This document shows, one piece after another, positions 26,558 to 36,430 of a stretch of DNA of 64,000 nt; position 1 is the stretch's first letter; each line of letters opens with the position of its first letter. Both the position numbers and the translations under genes were made by a program. Under the pieces are notes generated by a model that saw only the letters and a list, made by a program, of their open reading frames with translations, ran no database searches and had not been told where the DNA came from. Source of the stretch: Parafilimonas sp. (GTDB lineage: Bacteria; Bacteroidota; Bacteroidia; Chitinophagales; Chitinophagaceae); assembly GCA_017856455.1 (NCBI GenBank), contig JAFMEZ010000002.1:1-64000 (forward strand). Direction: 5' to 3'.

Positions 26558-27862
26558 TTATTTCAATCCGTATTTATACATGTATCTTTCGTAAAGTTGT
26601 TTATGCTTGTCATCCAAGCTCACAATTCTTCCTTGTATCATCACCAAACCAATCTTGCTGGTTCTCATATCAAGAATATCACCTTCACTGATAACGACGT
26701 TACCATCTTTACCTTTTTCTAGTGAACCTGCTTTATCATCTATGCCTAAAATTTTAGCGGCATTTAATGTAATTGAACTCAATGCCTGCTCTTTGGTTAA
26801 TCCATAAGCAGCAGCGGTTCCTGCATTGAATGGAAGATTTTTACCACGGTGCTGTCCATCTTCATCATTGATGGCAAACAATACTCCAGCTTTTTGAAGC
26901 AATCCAGGTAATGCATATGGAAGATCAACTCCATCATCTGCAAGTGTAGGAAGTGCATGCATCTGATTTAGAATAACAGGGATATTATTATTTTTTAGCA
27001 GTTCAGCAACTTGAAAACTTTCGCTGGCTCCCACCAATACAACATCAAAATCAAATTCTTTTTTGAAATCTATCGCTGCCAAAATTTCTCTAACAACATC
27101 GCAATGAACATATAATTTTTGTTTCTTTTCAAACAGTCCTTTCACTGCTTCAAATTTCAAGTTTACTTGATCATGTGAAGTTTGTGATAAGTATACTTTA
27201 GCTTCTTTGAAGAATGTTTTGATTTTTTCCAACTCTTCTAATCCTCTTTTAACTGGATCGCCTGCAGGGGCATTTATACCCATGAAAGCTGCATAAGGAT
27301 TAGGCCTGTTGAATAATGAAGGCATATTTAAGTGGATACCATTGTCTTTTGCATAGGCTGCATCTTCCCAATTCCATGCATCCAATTGAACTACAGATGA
27401 AGATCCACTGATAACGCCTCCTTGAGGTACTACGTTAGCAAGCACAACACCATTGGTCTTCAATGTATTGATCACTTTAGAATCAGTGTTATAAGCTACT
27501 AATGATTTGATATTAGCATTGATCTCACCAATTTCAACTGCATCTGCTGTTGCGCGAACACTGTTTACTTCAACCAGTCCAAGATTTGAATTCGATAATA
27601 TCAGTCCTGGATAAACATGCTTGCCCTTTGCATCAATGATGATGGCATTGGCAGATGGGTTGATGCCAGTTCCAACATTTATAATTTTTCCATCATTGAT
27701 TTCAACTGAGGCATTGCTCAATACTGTTCCATTTCCAACATGAACTGTTCCGTTTGAAATGAATATTGCTTTATCCTGTTTTTTTGCCGGGTAAACATTC
27801 TCCTGAGCAAATCCCAATTGCGAGAGGATAAATGCGATATATAATAATGTGTACTTTTTCAT
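26558..27862 (-). CDS. Amidohydrolase-family protein with degenerate metal site
   Basis: A 434-residue secreted protein with signal peptide (GFA-Q) and the composite amidohydrolase fold (urease/dihydroorotase type). The strand-1 metal motif that should read HxH is NSN at 91-93 (YPGLILSNSNLG), and the usual catalytic Asp motif is weak, so it may be a non-catalytic subunit. It follows the 1018-residue two-module amidohydrolase on the same strand, 19 bp away, and probably works with it. Start at the Met 33 nt into the longest frame because that gives a proper signal peptide. Confidence 0.8.
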   Translation of the reverse strand: MKKYTLLYIAFILSQLGFAQENVYPAKKQDKAIFISNGTVHVGNGTVLSNASVEINDGKIINVGTGINPSANAIIIDAKGKHVYPGLILSNSNLGLVEVNSVRATADAVEIGEINANIKSLVAYNTDSKVINTLKTNGVVLANVVPQGGVISGSSSVVQLDAWNWEDAAYAKDNGIHLNMPSLFNRPNPYAAFMGINAPAGDPVKRGLEELEKIKTFFKEAKVYLSQTSHDQVNLKFEAVKGLFEKKQKLYVHCDVVREILAAIDFKKEFDFDVVLVGASESFQVAELLKNNNIPVILNQMHALPTLADDGVDLPYALPGLLQKAGVLFAINDEDGQHRGKNLPFNAGTAAAYGLTKEQALSSITLNAAKILGIDDKAGSLEKGKDGNVVISEGDILDMRTSKIGLVMIQGRIVSLDDKHKQLYERYMYKYGLK

Positions 27863-27881
27863 ATCAATAATTTTATTTGGA

Positions 27882-30800
27882 TTAGTCTTTTTCAATTGTT
27901 AAAAATCCATGTGAATGATCATGGTCTCCGCAATTGAGTAGGGTTGAATAACTTGGTGTTGCAGGTGCCATTGGATTTCCAGATCTTTTTTCACCCAACA
28001 TTTTTTGAATGAGGCGATTTCTTTCCGCTGTTAATTCCTTTCTCAATTGAACATCTTTTTCTCTGTCGAAGTACACAATACCATCGACGATTGTTTTTTC
28101 TGATTTTGCATAAATGCTCAAAGGATGATCACTCCACATAACAAGGTCGGCATCTTTACCAACTTTGATACTTCCTACTCTGCTGTCTACATGCAACATT
28201 TTAGCAGGATTAAGCGTGACCATTTTCAATGCATCTTCTTCTGACATGCCACCAAATTTTATGCTTTTTGCTGCTTCCTGATTCAATCTGCGTGCCATTT
28301 CAGCATCATCAGAATTGATTGCAACATTCAATCCAACTTTACTCATGATGGTTGCATTGTATGGAATTGCATCCAATACTTCCATCTTGTAATTCCACCA
28401 ATCAGAGAAAGTAGATGCTGCTGCACCATGAGCCTTCATCTTATCAGCCACTTTATATCCTTCCAAAATATGGGTAAATGTGTTGAATTTAAATCCAAGT
28501 GTTTCACCAACCTTTAAGGCTGCATTGATTTCACTTTGCACATAAGAGTGACAGGTAATGAAACGTTTATTATTGAGTATTTCAACTAGGGCATCCAATT
28601 CAAGATCTCTACGAACAACCAGTGTTGGGTCTGCTCCAACCATTGGCGTTTTAGATTTTGGATTCGGTTTAGCTCCAACAGATGCAGCCCACATTGCTTT
28701 TTGATAATCTTTCGCTCTTGTAAAGGCATCCATCAACACCTGTTCTACGCCCATTCTTGTATCTGGGAATCTGACATTCCCCATTGGCATTGAAGCACGT
28801 TTTACGTTTTCACCCAATGCGAATTTGATGAAAGGATCAGATCCTTCAAATTTCAATTTATCATCATTGGCACCCCAACGCAATTTGATTAATTGTGTTT
28901 GTCCACCTATTGTATTTGCACTACCATGAAGGATATGAGAGGAGGTAACACCACCGCTGAGTTGTCTGTAAATATTGATGTCATCAGGATTTAGATTGTC
29001 TGCTATCCTCACTTCTGAAGTAACGGATTGTCCGCCTTCATTGATAGATGCTGCAGCAATGTGAGAGTGTTCGTCGATGATACCTGCAGTGATATGCTTG
29101 CCAGTAGCATCTACTACTTTAGCAGTTGCATCTTGTAGACCTTTACCTACAGCAGCGATTTTACCGTTTTTAATTAATACATCTCCGTTTTCAATTTTTC
29201 CTTCCGCTTCGTTTGTCCAAACCGTAGCATTTTTAAATAGAATTGTTTCCTGTTTTGGCGATTCGGTCCAACCATACGGAGTGAAAGGGTAGGTTACTGC
29301 ACCAAGTTTTGAAGCTGGTTTCCTTTTTGTTGTATCGGTTGATATTGCAGCAAGACTGTTTAAGTTGGCAGTCCAAGTAAATTTATTTCCTTCATTGTCC
29401 TCTCCATAACCGTTCCAAACACCACCATTCACCATTCCACTGAGCTTAATATTATTCGAAGACTTTTTTTCTGCAGGGAAACCAATTTTAACCAGCTTTC
29501 CATCGAAACTGAATTTTGTTGCAATGGTATCGTTGCCAATAATATTTGCAGCTGATGATGATTTAACCTGTAATGAATAACTCTTGGTTCCTTTTTCACC
29601 TGATACACTTAAAGTATACGCACCAGCAATTTCATACCACTTTTCACTTTTAACTGAATATTTATTTCCTTGAATCCAGTTTTCTATAATGCTAGACTTT
29701 TCATTAAACACATTTCCGTTTGTGATAATGAAGTTTGCAATTTTACCTTGCTCCAAGCTTCCAACCATATCATTTACACCAATCATCTTTGCTGGAGATG
29801 TAGTGAGTGCTTCTAATGCTTTTGTCTCACTCAATCCATTGTCGATTGCTTTTCTGAGGTTAGCTAAAAAAGTGTTTGGGGATCTCAAATCAGCAGTGGT
29901 AAAGCTGAAAGTAACAGCAGCTTTCTCGAGGGCAGCTGGATTTGTAGGTGCCAACTCCCAATGTTTCATATTAGTTAATGAAACAAATCTTGCATCATTT
30001 GGGTCTTCAACATCCATTGCCATTGGATAATTTACTGGAACGATTAATGATGCACCTGTTGAAACAATTTCCTGAATACGCTGGTACTCATTGCCATTTG
30101 TTTTGATGATATACTGAACACCAAACTCATCACCAATTCTGTCTGCTCTCAAAGCATTCCATTTGTCATTTGCTTCGAAAACCTGTGGCAATGATTGGTT
30201 GTTGTTCCAAGCAATTAAACTGAGGTTTACGCCTTCTTTAGCTGCATTGTTTTTATACCATTTTGCATCATAATAGGTTTGTCTTAATAAGGAAATACTT
30301 CCCATCATAGATGCGGGGTAAGATTGCTGAGACGTTCCTTTGCTGAAAGAGTAATGTGCAGAAGCTTTTTCTTTGATGATCGCAAAATTTTCTTTTACAT
30401 TGGCCAAAGAAACAAATGTTCCTGTGCCTCTTGCGATACCATCTTTTTGATGAGTTAGTACGGAGCCAAAGCCTGCTTCTCTGAGTGCTTTTGCTTTATT
30501 ATCATCAACAACAAAGATAGCACCGGCATTTACATCAGCTTTGATTGCTTGATTCCATCCAAATGCACCTTTTGCGTTGGAGTTAAGTTGAACGTTAAGG
30601 TATGCATTGCGTCCACCCATCCCTTGTGCTTGTGGTGATGCTATTCCATAATCTGCATACAAGTCTATGAAAGAAGGATAGATAAATTTCCCACTACAAT
30701 CAATGACAATTGCATCAGCAGGTATTGAAACATTTGTGCCTACTGAAACAATTTTGTCTTTACGAACCAATAAGGTTGCGTTGTTTAAAATATGTTGTGC

Positions 30801-30938
30801 GTCTTGAACAATAGTAGCATTTTTAAATGCATACAAAGTTTCTCTTTGGTCTGCCACACCATTTACTGGAAATGTGGGTTGCGCAAAGAGAGAAATACTA
30901 AAGCATCCTAAAAGGATGACCATGCATAATTTTCTCAT
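27882..30938 (-). CDS. Two-module amidohydrolase, secreted
   Basis: About 1018 residues with signal peptide (LFA-Q). It holds two amidohydrolase modules. The N-terminal one (about 35-440) lacks the HxH metal motif (DLYAD at 92-96), so is probably inactive. The C-terminal one (about 590-1000) keeps EHSH near 625, a His-containing ITCHSY, FTHILEGYK and SDD, so looks like an active imidazolonepropionase/dihydroorotase-type metal hydrolase. A middle region (about 440-560) is beta-rich. The tail ends in a His cluster GDHDHSHG. Likely a periplasmic hydrolase of cyclic amides or peptides; substrate unknown. Operon with the following degenerate amidohydrolase. Confidence 0.85.
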   Translation of the reverse strand: MRKLCMVILLGCFSISLFAQPTFPVNGVADQRETLYAFKNATIVQDAQHILNNATLLVRKDKIVSVGTNVSIPADAIVIDCSGKFIYPSFIDLYADYGIASPQAQGMGGRNAYLNVQLNSNAKGAFGWNQAIKADVNAGAIFVVDDNKAKALREAGFGSVLTHQKDGIARGTGTFVSLANVKENFAIIKEKASAHYSFSKGTSQQSYPASMMGSISLLRQTYYDAKWYKNNAAKEGVNLSLIAWNNNQSLPQVFEANDKWNALRADRIGDEFGVQYIIKTNGNEYQRIQEIVSTGASLIVPVNYPMAMDVEDPNDARFVSLTNMKHWELAPTNPAALEKAAVTFSFTTADLRSPNTFLANLRKAIDNGLSETKALEALTTSPAKMIGVNDMVGSLEQGKIANFIITNGNVFNEKSSIIENWIQGNKYSVKSEKWYEIAGAYTLSVSGEKGTKSYSLQVKSSSAANIIGNDTIATKFSFDGKLVKIGFPAEKKSSNNIKLSGMVNGGVWNGYGEDNEGNKFTWTANLNSLAAISTDTTKRKPASKLGAVTYPFTPYGWTESPKQETILFKNATVWTNEAEGKIENGDVLIKNGKIAAVGKGLQDATAKVVDATGKHITAGIIDEHSHIAAASINEGGQSVTSEVRIADNLNPDDINIYRQLSGGVTSSHILHGSANTIGGQTQLIKLRWGANDDKLKFEGSDPFIKFALGENVKRASMPMGNVRFPDTRMGVEQVLMDAFTRAKDYQKAMWAASVGAKPNPKSKTPMVGADPTLVVRRDLELDALVEILNNKRFITCHSYVQSEINAALKVGETLGFKFNTFTHILEGYKVADKMKAHGAAASTFSDWWNYKMEVLDAIPYNATIMSKVGLNVAINSDDAEMARRLNQEAAKSIKFGGMSEEDALKMVTLNPAKMLHVDSRVGSIKVGKDADLVMWSDHPLSIYAKSEKTIVDGIVYFDREKDVQLRKELTAERNRLIQKMLGEKRSGNPMAPATPSYSTLLNCGDHDHSHGFLTIEKD

Positions 30939-30991
30939 AGCAAATAAATTTCGATTTTTGAAGTTGAACAAGATAATAAAAAAAGCGATGC

Positions 30992-32077
30992 TCAGGCACC
31001 GAAATATTGGATGCTAAAATCATCGAGCGACTTTCTGTATCCTTCGAAATTCATATGGGGTAAAGTGGCATTGTTGTCATGAAAATGCTGAATTCCACTG
31101 GCTAAGTCAATATTCTGTTGAACCTGTATGCTGAACCAGCCTAATTTATTTAATCGTTTTGCCAGATACTCCTGCTCGGTTTGTCCGGGGGTAGGGACCA
31201 TGATGGCACTTTTTTGAAGTTTGAGTAAATCCATCACAGTGGAATATCCAGTCCTGCATACAACTAACTTTGATTTGAGTATATAGGTGTTAAGGTCTTT
31301 TGCTTGCAGGTGATTGATGAATTGAATATTGCTAAGGTCCTCTAATTTATTTTTATCAGATGGGAGTCCTCTTACACATATAAATTGATGTTTCAGTTTA
31401 CTCGCCTGCTCTATCAATATATTTTCTAAAATACTTCTTTGCGGTTCAGGTCCAGATAACAACAAAAGTATAATGTCCTCCTCAGTATGATGCGTGTTTT
31501 CCATTCTTGAAATGGGACCAATATATTTAACATTGTTGGGCTGTAACTTAGGATGGGAAAGGTTTCCGGCAATATTGGTTTCATTTTCACTATCGGGGAC
31601 AAAGCATCTGTCAAAGCGTTCTATGAAATGGTATAGAATTTTTTGCAGCATTCCATCTGCAATTTTTCCTAATCCGCTTATCATTCCGAGTTGATGCGTA
31701 ATGAATATTGTTTTTGCATGTTTAGTGTATAAACCGTACCTATTATCACTGATAACAATATCCCACTGGTAGATTTGAATATTTTTCTTGAGCCATCTAT
31801 TCTCATGAAATATTGTAAAGGCAATTTTAGGTACTTGAAACAGTATGCTGGGTATGAATTGCCATCCTTTTTTTGCATAGCTGATGCTGTAGCCTCTTAC
31901 ATGAAGCATAGTAATATTTGGAAATTCTGCTTTCAGTAAACTAGCTGTCTTACCCTCCCCAGCTAAAGTAATTTGATGCCCCTTGGCAATTAAATAACGG
32001 ATAATCGGGATACACCTAGTGGCATGCCCCAATCCCCAGTCTAAAGGAATGATTAAAACTTTGAGTCCCTTTCCCAT
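30992..32077 (-). CDS. MurG-like glycosyltransferase (GT28 fold)
   Basis: A 361-residue glycosyltransferase with the GT-B fold: N-terminal GHATRCIPIIRYLIAKGHQI and C-terminal VVCRTGYSTVMDLLKLQKSAIMVPTPGQTEQEYLAKRL, the UDP-sugar-binding pattern of the GT28 family (MurG, MGDG synthase and relatives). No signal peptide; cytoplasmic or membrane-associated. The conserved DWGLGHATR opening recalls a family that may glycosylate lipids or peptidoglycan precursors. Substrate unknown. Divergent from a tiny lipoprotein gene, with a palindrome between them. Confidence 0.85.
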   Translation of the reverse strand: MGKGLKVLIIPLDWGLGHATRCIPIIRYLIAKGHQITLAGEGKTASLLKAEFPNITMLHVRGYSISYAKKGWQFIPSILFQVPKIAFTIFHENRWLKKNIQIYQWDIVISDNRYGLYTKHAKTIFITHQLGMISGLGKIADGMLQKILYHFIERFDRCFVPDSENETNIAGNLSHPKLQPNNVKYIGPISRMENTHHTEEDIILLLLSGPEPQRSILENILIEQASKLKHQFICVRGLPSDKNKLEDLSNIQFINHLQAKDLNTYILKSKLVVCRTGYSTVMDLLKLQKSAIMVPTPGQTEQEYLAKRLNKLGWFSIQVQQNIDLASGIQHFHDNNATLPHMNFEGYRKSLDDFSIQYFGA

Positions 32078-32089
32078 ATTTACCAGAAT

Positions 32090-32104
32090 AGACTATTTTA
32101 GTCT
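32090..32104. promoter_or_regulatory. Palindrome in 30-bp divergent intergenic region
   Basis: AGACTA and TAGTCT around TTT, a perfect 6-bp inverted repeat. It occupies the gap between the start codons at 32077 (-) and 32108 (+), 3 nt before the latter, so protein binding there would affect both genes or their leaders. Function inferred. Confidence 0.35.
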
Positions 32105-32107
32105 TCA

Positions 32108-32239
32108 ATGAAATTACTGCGTATCAGAACAATTATTGGGTTTTTGTTGTTTTTTAGCTTGTTGCTAACCTCAACTTCATGCAATTTGATTAAAAAAAGC
32201 AGCTGTAATTGTCCAAGTAAAAAAGGTTTAATACATTAG
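32108..32239 (+). CDS. Tiny Cys-rich lipoprotein (43 residues)
   Basis: A short reading frame, ATG to TAG, coding for a 43-residue peptide: a basic N-terminus, a long hydrophobic segment, then a lipobox ending in Cys25 (LTSTSC), followed by a mature part of only 19 residues that carries two more Cys (SSCNCPSKKG). This is the classic layout of a lipoprotein, and similar very small CxC-P lipoproteins are widespread in the phylum without known function. The next gene starts 4 nt after its stop, so the two are a probable pair. Confidence 0.75.
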   Translation: MKLLRIRTIIGFLLFFSLLLTSTSCNLIKKSSCNCPSKKGLIH

Positions 32240-32243
32240 TAAT

Positions 32244-32492
32244 ATGCCTGCACTCAGAAGAGATTTACTGTTAATGCGTCGGGAGATCAATCCTGATCCT
32301 CAGATGATTGAGCGTGAGGTTACGCGTTTAGATTTGCTTTTGCGCAGGATTGAAAATAATACACAGTTTTATGAGGCTTTTGAATTACTTGATTTAAATC
32401 GCTTCAAAATTTTTAGAGATCAGTTGACGCTTACAAAGTCAATGAAGCGAAATGGATTGAAACCATTCCAGTTTTTGGTAAACCGTAATTAA
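32244..32492 (+). CDS. Small conserved-looking helical protein
   Basis: An 82-residue basic, helical protein with no signal peptide: repeated Arg/Leu/Glu helices (RREINPDPQMIEREVTRLDLLLRRIENN) and a final KRNGLKPFQFLV. I recognise no domain. It follows the tiny lipoprotein by 4 nt and precedes a strong terminator, so the two form a short transcript. Real coding is supported by the clean codon pattern and tight spacing. Confidence 0.6.
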   Translation: MPALRRDLLLMRREINPDPQMIEREVTRLDLLLRRIENNTQFYEAFELLDLNRFKIFRDQLTLTKSMKRNGLKPFQFLVNRN

Positions 32493-32504
32493 TCTTTGAA
32501 ACAT

Positions 32505-32535
32505 AAAAAAGGTGCATCATTTGATGCACCTTTTT
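32505..32535. terminator. Bidirectional Rho-independent terminator
   Basis: GGTGCATCA (32511-32519) and TGATGCACC (32522-32530) form a perfect 9-bp stem, flanked by A6 and T5. It lies between the convergent genes ending at 32492 (+) and 32541 (-). Confidence 0.92.
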
Positions 32536-32540
32536 AGTTT

Positions 32541-35500
32541 TTATTTTTCAAAAGGACTCAGCTTGGTGGCTGAAACCTGTTCCTGGTATGCTTTCCAAGC
32601 ACTCTCTTTGAATGCTTTAACCTTTTTGACTGCATCTTCAATCAATCTAGCAGCATTCTCTACCAATTTTTTCTCCTGCTCACCTGGCACAATTGGTTTA
32701 GAAGAAATTGACATGCTTGCCTGTTGGTATGTATTCATCACTGTAATCGTTGGGACTTGTCCGTATCCTTGTTTGGTTTGTGGTTTGCCAGTAATGGATT
32801 CACGAAGATTTTTTACTTCATCCTGAATTTTCTTGGTTGATTTTTTCAGTGAATCAATTTCTTTCCCACTCATCTCTTTGATATATGTTTCAACTTTTTT
32901 TGTAGCGTTGTCGGCTTCTGTCAACAAATCCATCGCTTCAACAAGCTGATCTCCACTTTTCTTTAATTCATTTCTCAAAGCAGCCTGAGCTGTTTTGATA
33001 TCATTTTTATTTCCAAGTCGAGGATCGTCAAGTAACGTTACATAGGTTGAGTCAGTATCATTTTTATATTTCAACACAACTTTATAGTTGCCTGGTAAGG
33101 CTTGTTGTCCACTTGGCTCATCAGCGCCTGCACCTCCGCCACCTCTTCTTCCACGTCCACCACCACCTGGTGTTCTAAATCCTTTTTCTTCCATGCCCCA
33201 AGTTTTGCGGTTGAAGCCAGAATCAGCAGGCCATTTGAGATTACGCACTATTTCGTTTTTGTCATTATATATTTTAACGACAACAGAATCTTTTTTCTTA
33301 GCTGTATCAGAGGTTGGTTTGATGTAATAGGAGATGGCTGCACCAGCTGGTTTATTTGGTGCATCCCAAATTCCCCATGTGCTCCATTCATAACCTGGTG
33401 CATTTCTATACGAAGCCTGTACAGCTTGTCCTGCTGGGAAACCTGCAAAAGATTTGTTCCATTCTCCTTTTGATGAAGCAAGTTTTCGAAGTGGACGAAT
33501 ATCGTCTAATACCCATAAGGCTCTTCCGAAAGTTGCAATGACCAAATCTGCCTCACGTTCTTGAATAGTAAGATCATATGTTGATACACTTGGGTATCCG
33601 TTTTTCCATTGTTGGAATGTAGATCCATTATCAAGACTCACCCAGAGTCCTTGTTCGGTACCAGCAAAAATCAAATTGGGTTCTGTAGGATCTTGCAGCA
33701 CGCACAATGCATATCCAATTGCTTTCTTCTCATCCAACAAACGCGTCCAAGTTTTTCCATAATCAGTTGTTCTGAAAATATATGGTTTGAAATCTCCTCT
33801 TCTGTAATCGTTTGCCACAACAAATGCTTCACCAGCATTATGTCTTGATGCTTGAATTTGCGGTACCCATGCGCCAATTGGCAATCCTGGAATTTTCCCT
33901 CTGAAGTTTGTCCAGGTTTTACCTCCATCTCTGGTGAGCTGTACATTTCCATCATCAGTACCAACCCAGATTATATTTTTATCTTTTGAAGAAGGTGCGA
34001 TGGTTAAAATGGTACAATAGTTTTCAGCACCAGTGATATCGATGGAAATTCCACCATTATTTGTTTGGTCAATTTTTGCACTATCGTTTGTAGTCAGATC
34101 AGGAGAAATGGTTTCCCATGAGGCACCTTTATTGGTTGATTTGTGTAAAAACTGACTTCCATAATAAATGGTTGAATTATTGGTTGGATCTTGTGCCATT
34201 GCAGCATTCCAGTTGAAACGCAACATTACTTTCTGATCCATTTGTGGTGGTTTCATATACCAGCTTTCACCAGTTTTGATGTTGTATTTTCCAACAGAAC
34301 CACCCTGACTCATTGCGTAGATCCAATTTGCATCATCTGGATCAGGCATGGCATCGAATCCATCTCCACCCCAAATATTTTCCCAGTAATAATTCTTAAT
34401 ACCTCCACTCATCCATGTATAAGCAGGGCCACGCCATGTTCCATTGTCTTGCATACCGCCCATTACATGGTAAGGTGTTTCATTATCGACATTGATGTGA
34501 TAAAATTGTCCAACAGGAAGTTTTTCATCAAAAATCCAAGTCTTCCCTTTGTCGCGTGTGATGCCTATTCCACCATCGTTTCCATCGATGATGAAATTGG
34601 GATTGTTGGGATGGATCCAGAATGCGTGATGATCTGGGTGGATACCATTGTAAGGGATGACCACTTCAAAATTCTTTCCAGCGTCTTCACTCTTTGAAAT
34701 CATTTGATAGATTAACCAAAGTCTGTTTTCATTTTGTGGATCGCATGCAATTTCTTGGAAATAGAAAGGACGTGTTGATACAAATTCAGGATTGCTATTG
34801 ACAAGTGTCCAACTTAAACCGCCATCATCTGATTTGTATAATCCGTTTTTGGTTGCTTCCACCAGTGCATACACACGATTTGGGTTGCTTCTTGAAATGG
34901 CCAATCCAATTCTTCCATAATTTCCTTCAGGCAATCCTTCTTTCGCGCCTAATTTTTTCCAGCTTTTTCCTCCATCAAATGTCATGTATAATCCGCTACC
35001 CGGTCCGCCACTGCTGAGGCTCCAAGGCGTTCTGCGGTGTTGCCACATCGCAACAAATAATTTGTTTGGATTGGATGGATCCATGATCATATCAGCCACA
35101 CCTGAAGTATCGTTGGTAAATAAAATTTTATTCCAAGTTTCACCACCATCAGTGGTTTTAAAAACACCTCTCTCTGAATGTTCGGCATAAGGATTCCCAA
35201 TAGCACCAGCATAAACAGTATTTGGATTATTGGGATCGATGATTACTCGATGAATATTTCTCGTTTTTTCCAGTCCCATTCTCTTCCATGATTTACCACC
35301 ATCAATGGTTTTATAAATGCCTTCACCCAGGCTGATGGAATTTCTTGGGTTTCCTTCACCTGTTCCTACCCAAACGGTAGATGGGTTGGATTGTTGGATC
35401 GCAATCGATCCAATGTTCAAAATAGGTTGATCTTCAAATACGGCTTCCCAGCTTCCACCCGCGTTATGTGTTTTCCAAACACCTCCAGAAGCGGCTCCAA

Positions 35501-35684
35501 TCCAAATGGTATTTGGATCTGCAACAACCGCATCAATGGTGGTGATTCGTCCGCTCATTCCAGCCGGACCAATATTCCTTGGTTTCCAGTTTTTGAACTG
35601 ATCAAGGTTGAACTTCTGGGCGAAGGCGCCCATCATGAAAATTGATAATACGCTACCTAATAAGAACTTTTTCACGGCTGACAT
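32541..35684 (-). CDS. VPS10/sortilin-type BNR beta-propeller protein, secreted
   Basis: A 1047-residue secreted protein with signal peptide (AFA-Q) and a ten-blade-like propeller built from BNR/Asp-box repeats (for example DGGKSW, DGGETW, DKGKTW, NGSTF), the pattern of VPS10/sortilin domains and exo-alpha-sialidase-like or glycosyl-hydrolase-like proteins. After about residue 760 comes a Gly/Arg-rich linker (GGGGRGRRGGGG) and a coiled-coil tail (about 870-1010). Bacteroidota carry many such proteins; whether it binds or cleaves a substrate is unknown. Closed by a bidirectional terminator. Confidence 0.85.
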   Translation of the reverse strand: MSAVKKFLLGSVLSIFMMGAFAQKFNLDQFKNWKPRNIGPAGMSGRITTIDAVVADPNTIWIGAASGGVWKTHNAGGSWEAVFEDQPILNIGSIAIQQSNPSTVWVGTGEGNPRNSISLGEGIYKTIDGGKSWKRMGLEKTRNIHRVIIDPNNPNTVYAGAIGNPYAEHSERGVFKTTDGGETWNKILFTNDTSGVADMIMDPSNPNKLFVAMWQHRRTPWSLSSGGPGSGLYMTFDGGKSWKKLGAKEGLPEGNYGRIGLAISRSNPNRVYALVEATKNGLYKSDDGGLSWTLVNSNPEFVSTRPFYFQEIACDPQNENRLWLIYQMISKSEDAGKNFEVVIPYNGIHPDHHAFWIHPNNPNFIIDGNDGGIGITRDKGKTWIFDEKLPVGQFYHINVDNETPYHVMGGMQDNGTWRGPAYTWMSGGIKNYYWENIWGGDGFDAMPDPDDANWIYAMSQGGSVGKYNIKTGESWYMKPPQMDQKVMLRFNWNAAMAQDPTNNSTIYYGSQFLHKSTNKGASWETISPDLTTNDSAKIDQTNNGGISIDITGAENYCTILTIAPSSKDKNIIWVGTDDGNVQLTRDGGKTWTNFRGKIPGLPIGAWVPQIQASRHNAGEAFVVANDYRRGDFKPYIFRTTDYGKTWTRLLDEKKAIGYALCVLQDPTEPNLIFAGTEQGLWVSLDNGSTFQQWKNGYPSVSTYDLTIQEREADLVIATFGRALWVLDDIRPLRKLASSKGEWNKSFAGFPAGQAVQASYRNAPGYEWSTWGIWDAPNKPAGAAISYYIKPTSDTAKKKDSVVVKIYNDKNEIVRNLKWPADSGFNRKTWGMEEKGFRTPGGGGRGRRGGGGAGADEPSGQQALPGNYKVVLKYKNDTDSTYVTLLDDPRLGNKNDIKTAQAALRNELKKSGDQLVEAMDLLTEADNATKKVETYIKEMSGKEIDSLKKSTKKIQDEVKNLRESITGKPQTKQGYGQVPTITVMNTYQQASMSISSKPIVPGEQEKKLVENAARLIEDAVKKVKAFKESAWKAYQEQVSATKLSPFEK

Positions 35685-35841
35685 GTTAGTTATTTTCCTG
35701 AAAATTATGGATTAATACCCTTCAAGGAAAATTTCTTTTACAAGCGGTGTTATGAATTTTTACTCAGGTATTTTCAAGGAAAATTTTGCTGGAAACAGGA
35801 AGTTTTCTAATTTAGTGTTTAAACATCAATTATTTAAAATC

Positions 35842-36426
35842 ATGAAAAAGACAATTCTCAGCCTCGTTGTTCTTCTATCACTCACAGTTGGAGTGAATGC
35901 TCAAACTACATGGAATCTTGATAAGGTTCACTCAAACGTAAAGTTTGCTGTTTCTCACATGGTAGTTTCTGAAGTAGAAGGAAGTTTTAAAATGTTTGAT
36001 GGCAACCTCGTTGCATCAAAAGCAGATCTTTCTGATGCAAAAGTTAATTTTTCAGTTGACGTAGCTTCAGTGAACACTGACAATGATCGTAGAGATGGTC
36101 ATTTGAAAAGTGATGATTTTTTCAATGCTGAAAAATTTCCAAAAATGACTTTCGTTGGCAAATCAATGAAGCCATTGGGAAACAATAAGTACAAATTGAC
36201 TGGTGATCTTACCATTCGTGATGTTACAAAAACAGTTGACTTTGATGTAACCTATGGTGGTCAAATCAATACAGGTCGTGGTATCAAAGCTGGTTTCAAA
36301 GCGAAGGCTACTATCGATCGTTTGCAGTTTGGTTTGAAATATGCACCAGCATTGGAAGCAGGTGGATTAGCAGTTGGTAAAGATGTAGATATTACAGTAC
36401 TAGTTGAGATGGATCAGGCGAAATAG
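35842..36426 (+). CDS. YceI-family periplasmic lipocalin-like protein
   Basis: A 194-residue protein with signal peptide (VNA-Q) and the YceI fold, opening TTWNLDKVHSNVKFAVSHMV and including the conserved DRRDGHLKSDDFFNAEKFPKMTF. YceI proteins bind isoprenoid lipids such as polyprenols or ubiquinone-like molecules in the periplasm. The ATG at 35842 is chosen because it immediately precedes the signal peptide; the frame is open for 90 nt upstream. Monocistronic; a heptamer array starts 4 nt after its stop. Confidence 0.9.
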   Translation: MKKTILSLVVLLSLTVGVNAQTTWNLDKVHSNVKFAVSHMVVSEVEGSFKMFDGNLVASKADLSDAKVNFSVDVASVNTDNDRRDGHLKSDDFFNAEKFPKMTFVGKSMKPLGNNKYKLTGDLTIRDVTKTVDFDVTYGGQINTGRGIKAGFKAKATIDRLQFGLKYAPALEAGGLAVGKDVDITVLVEMDQAK

Positions 36427-36430
36427 GAAA

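Noticed and set aside
33088..33473. Pro- and Thr-rich plus-strand frames opposite the VPS10-type gene
   Set aside because: Shadows of the Gly/Arg-rich linker; no independent coding signal.
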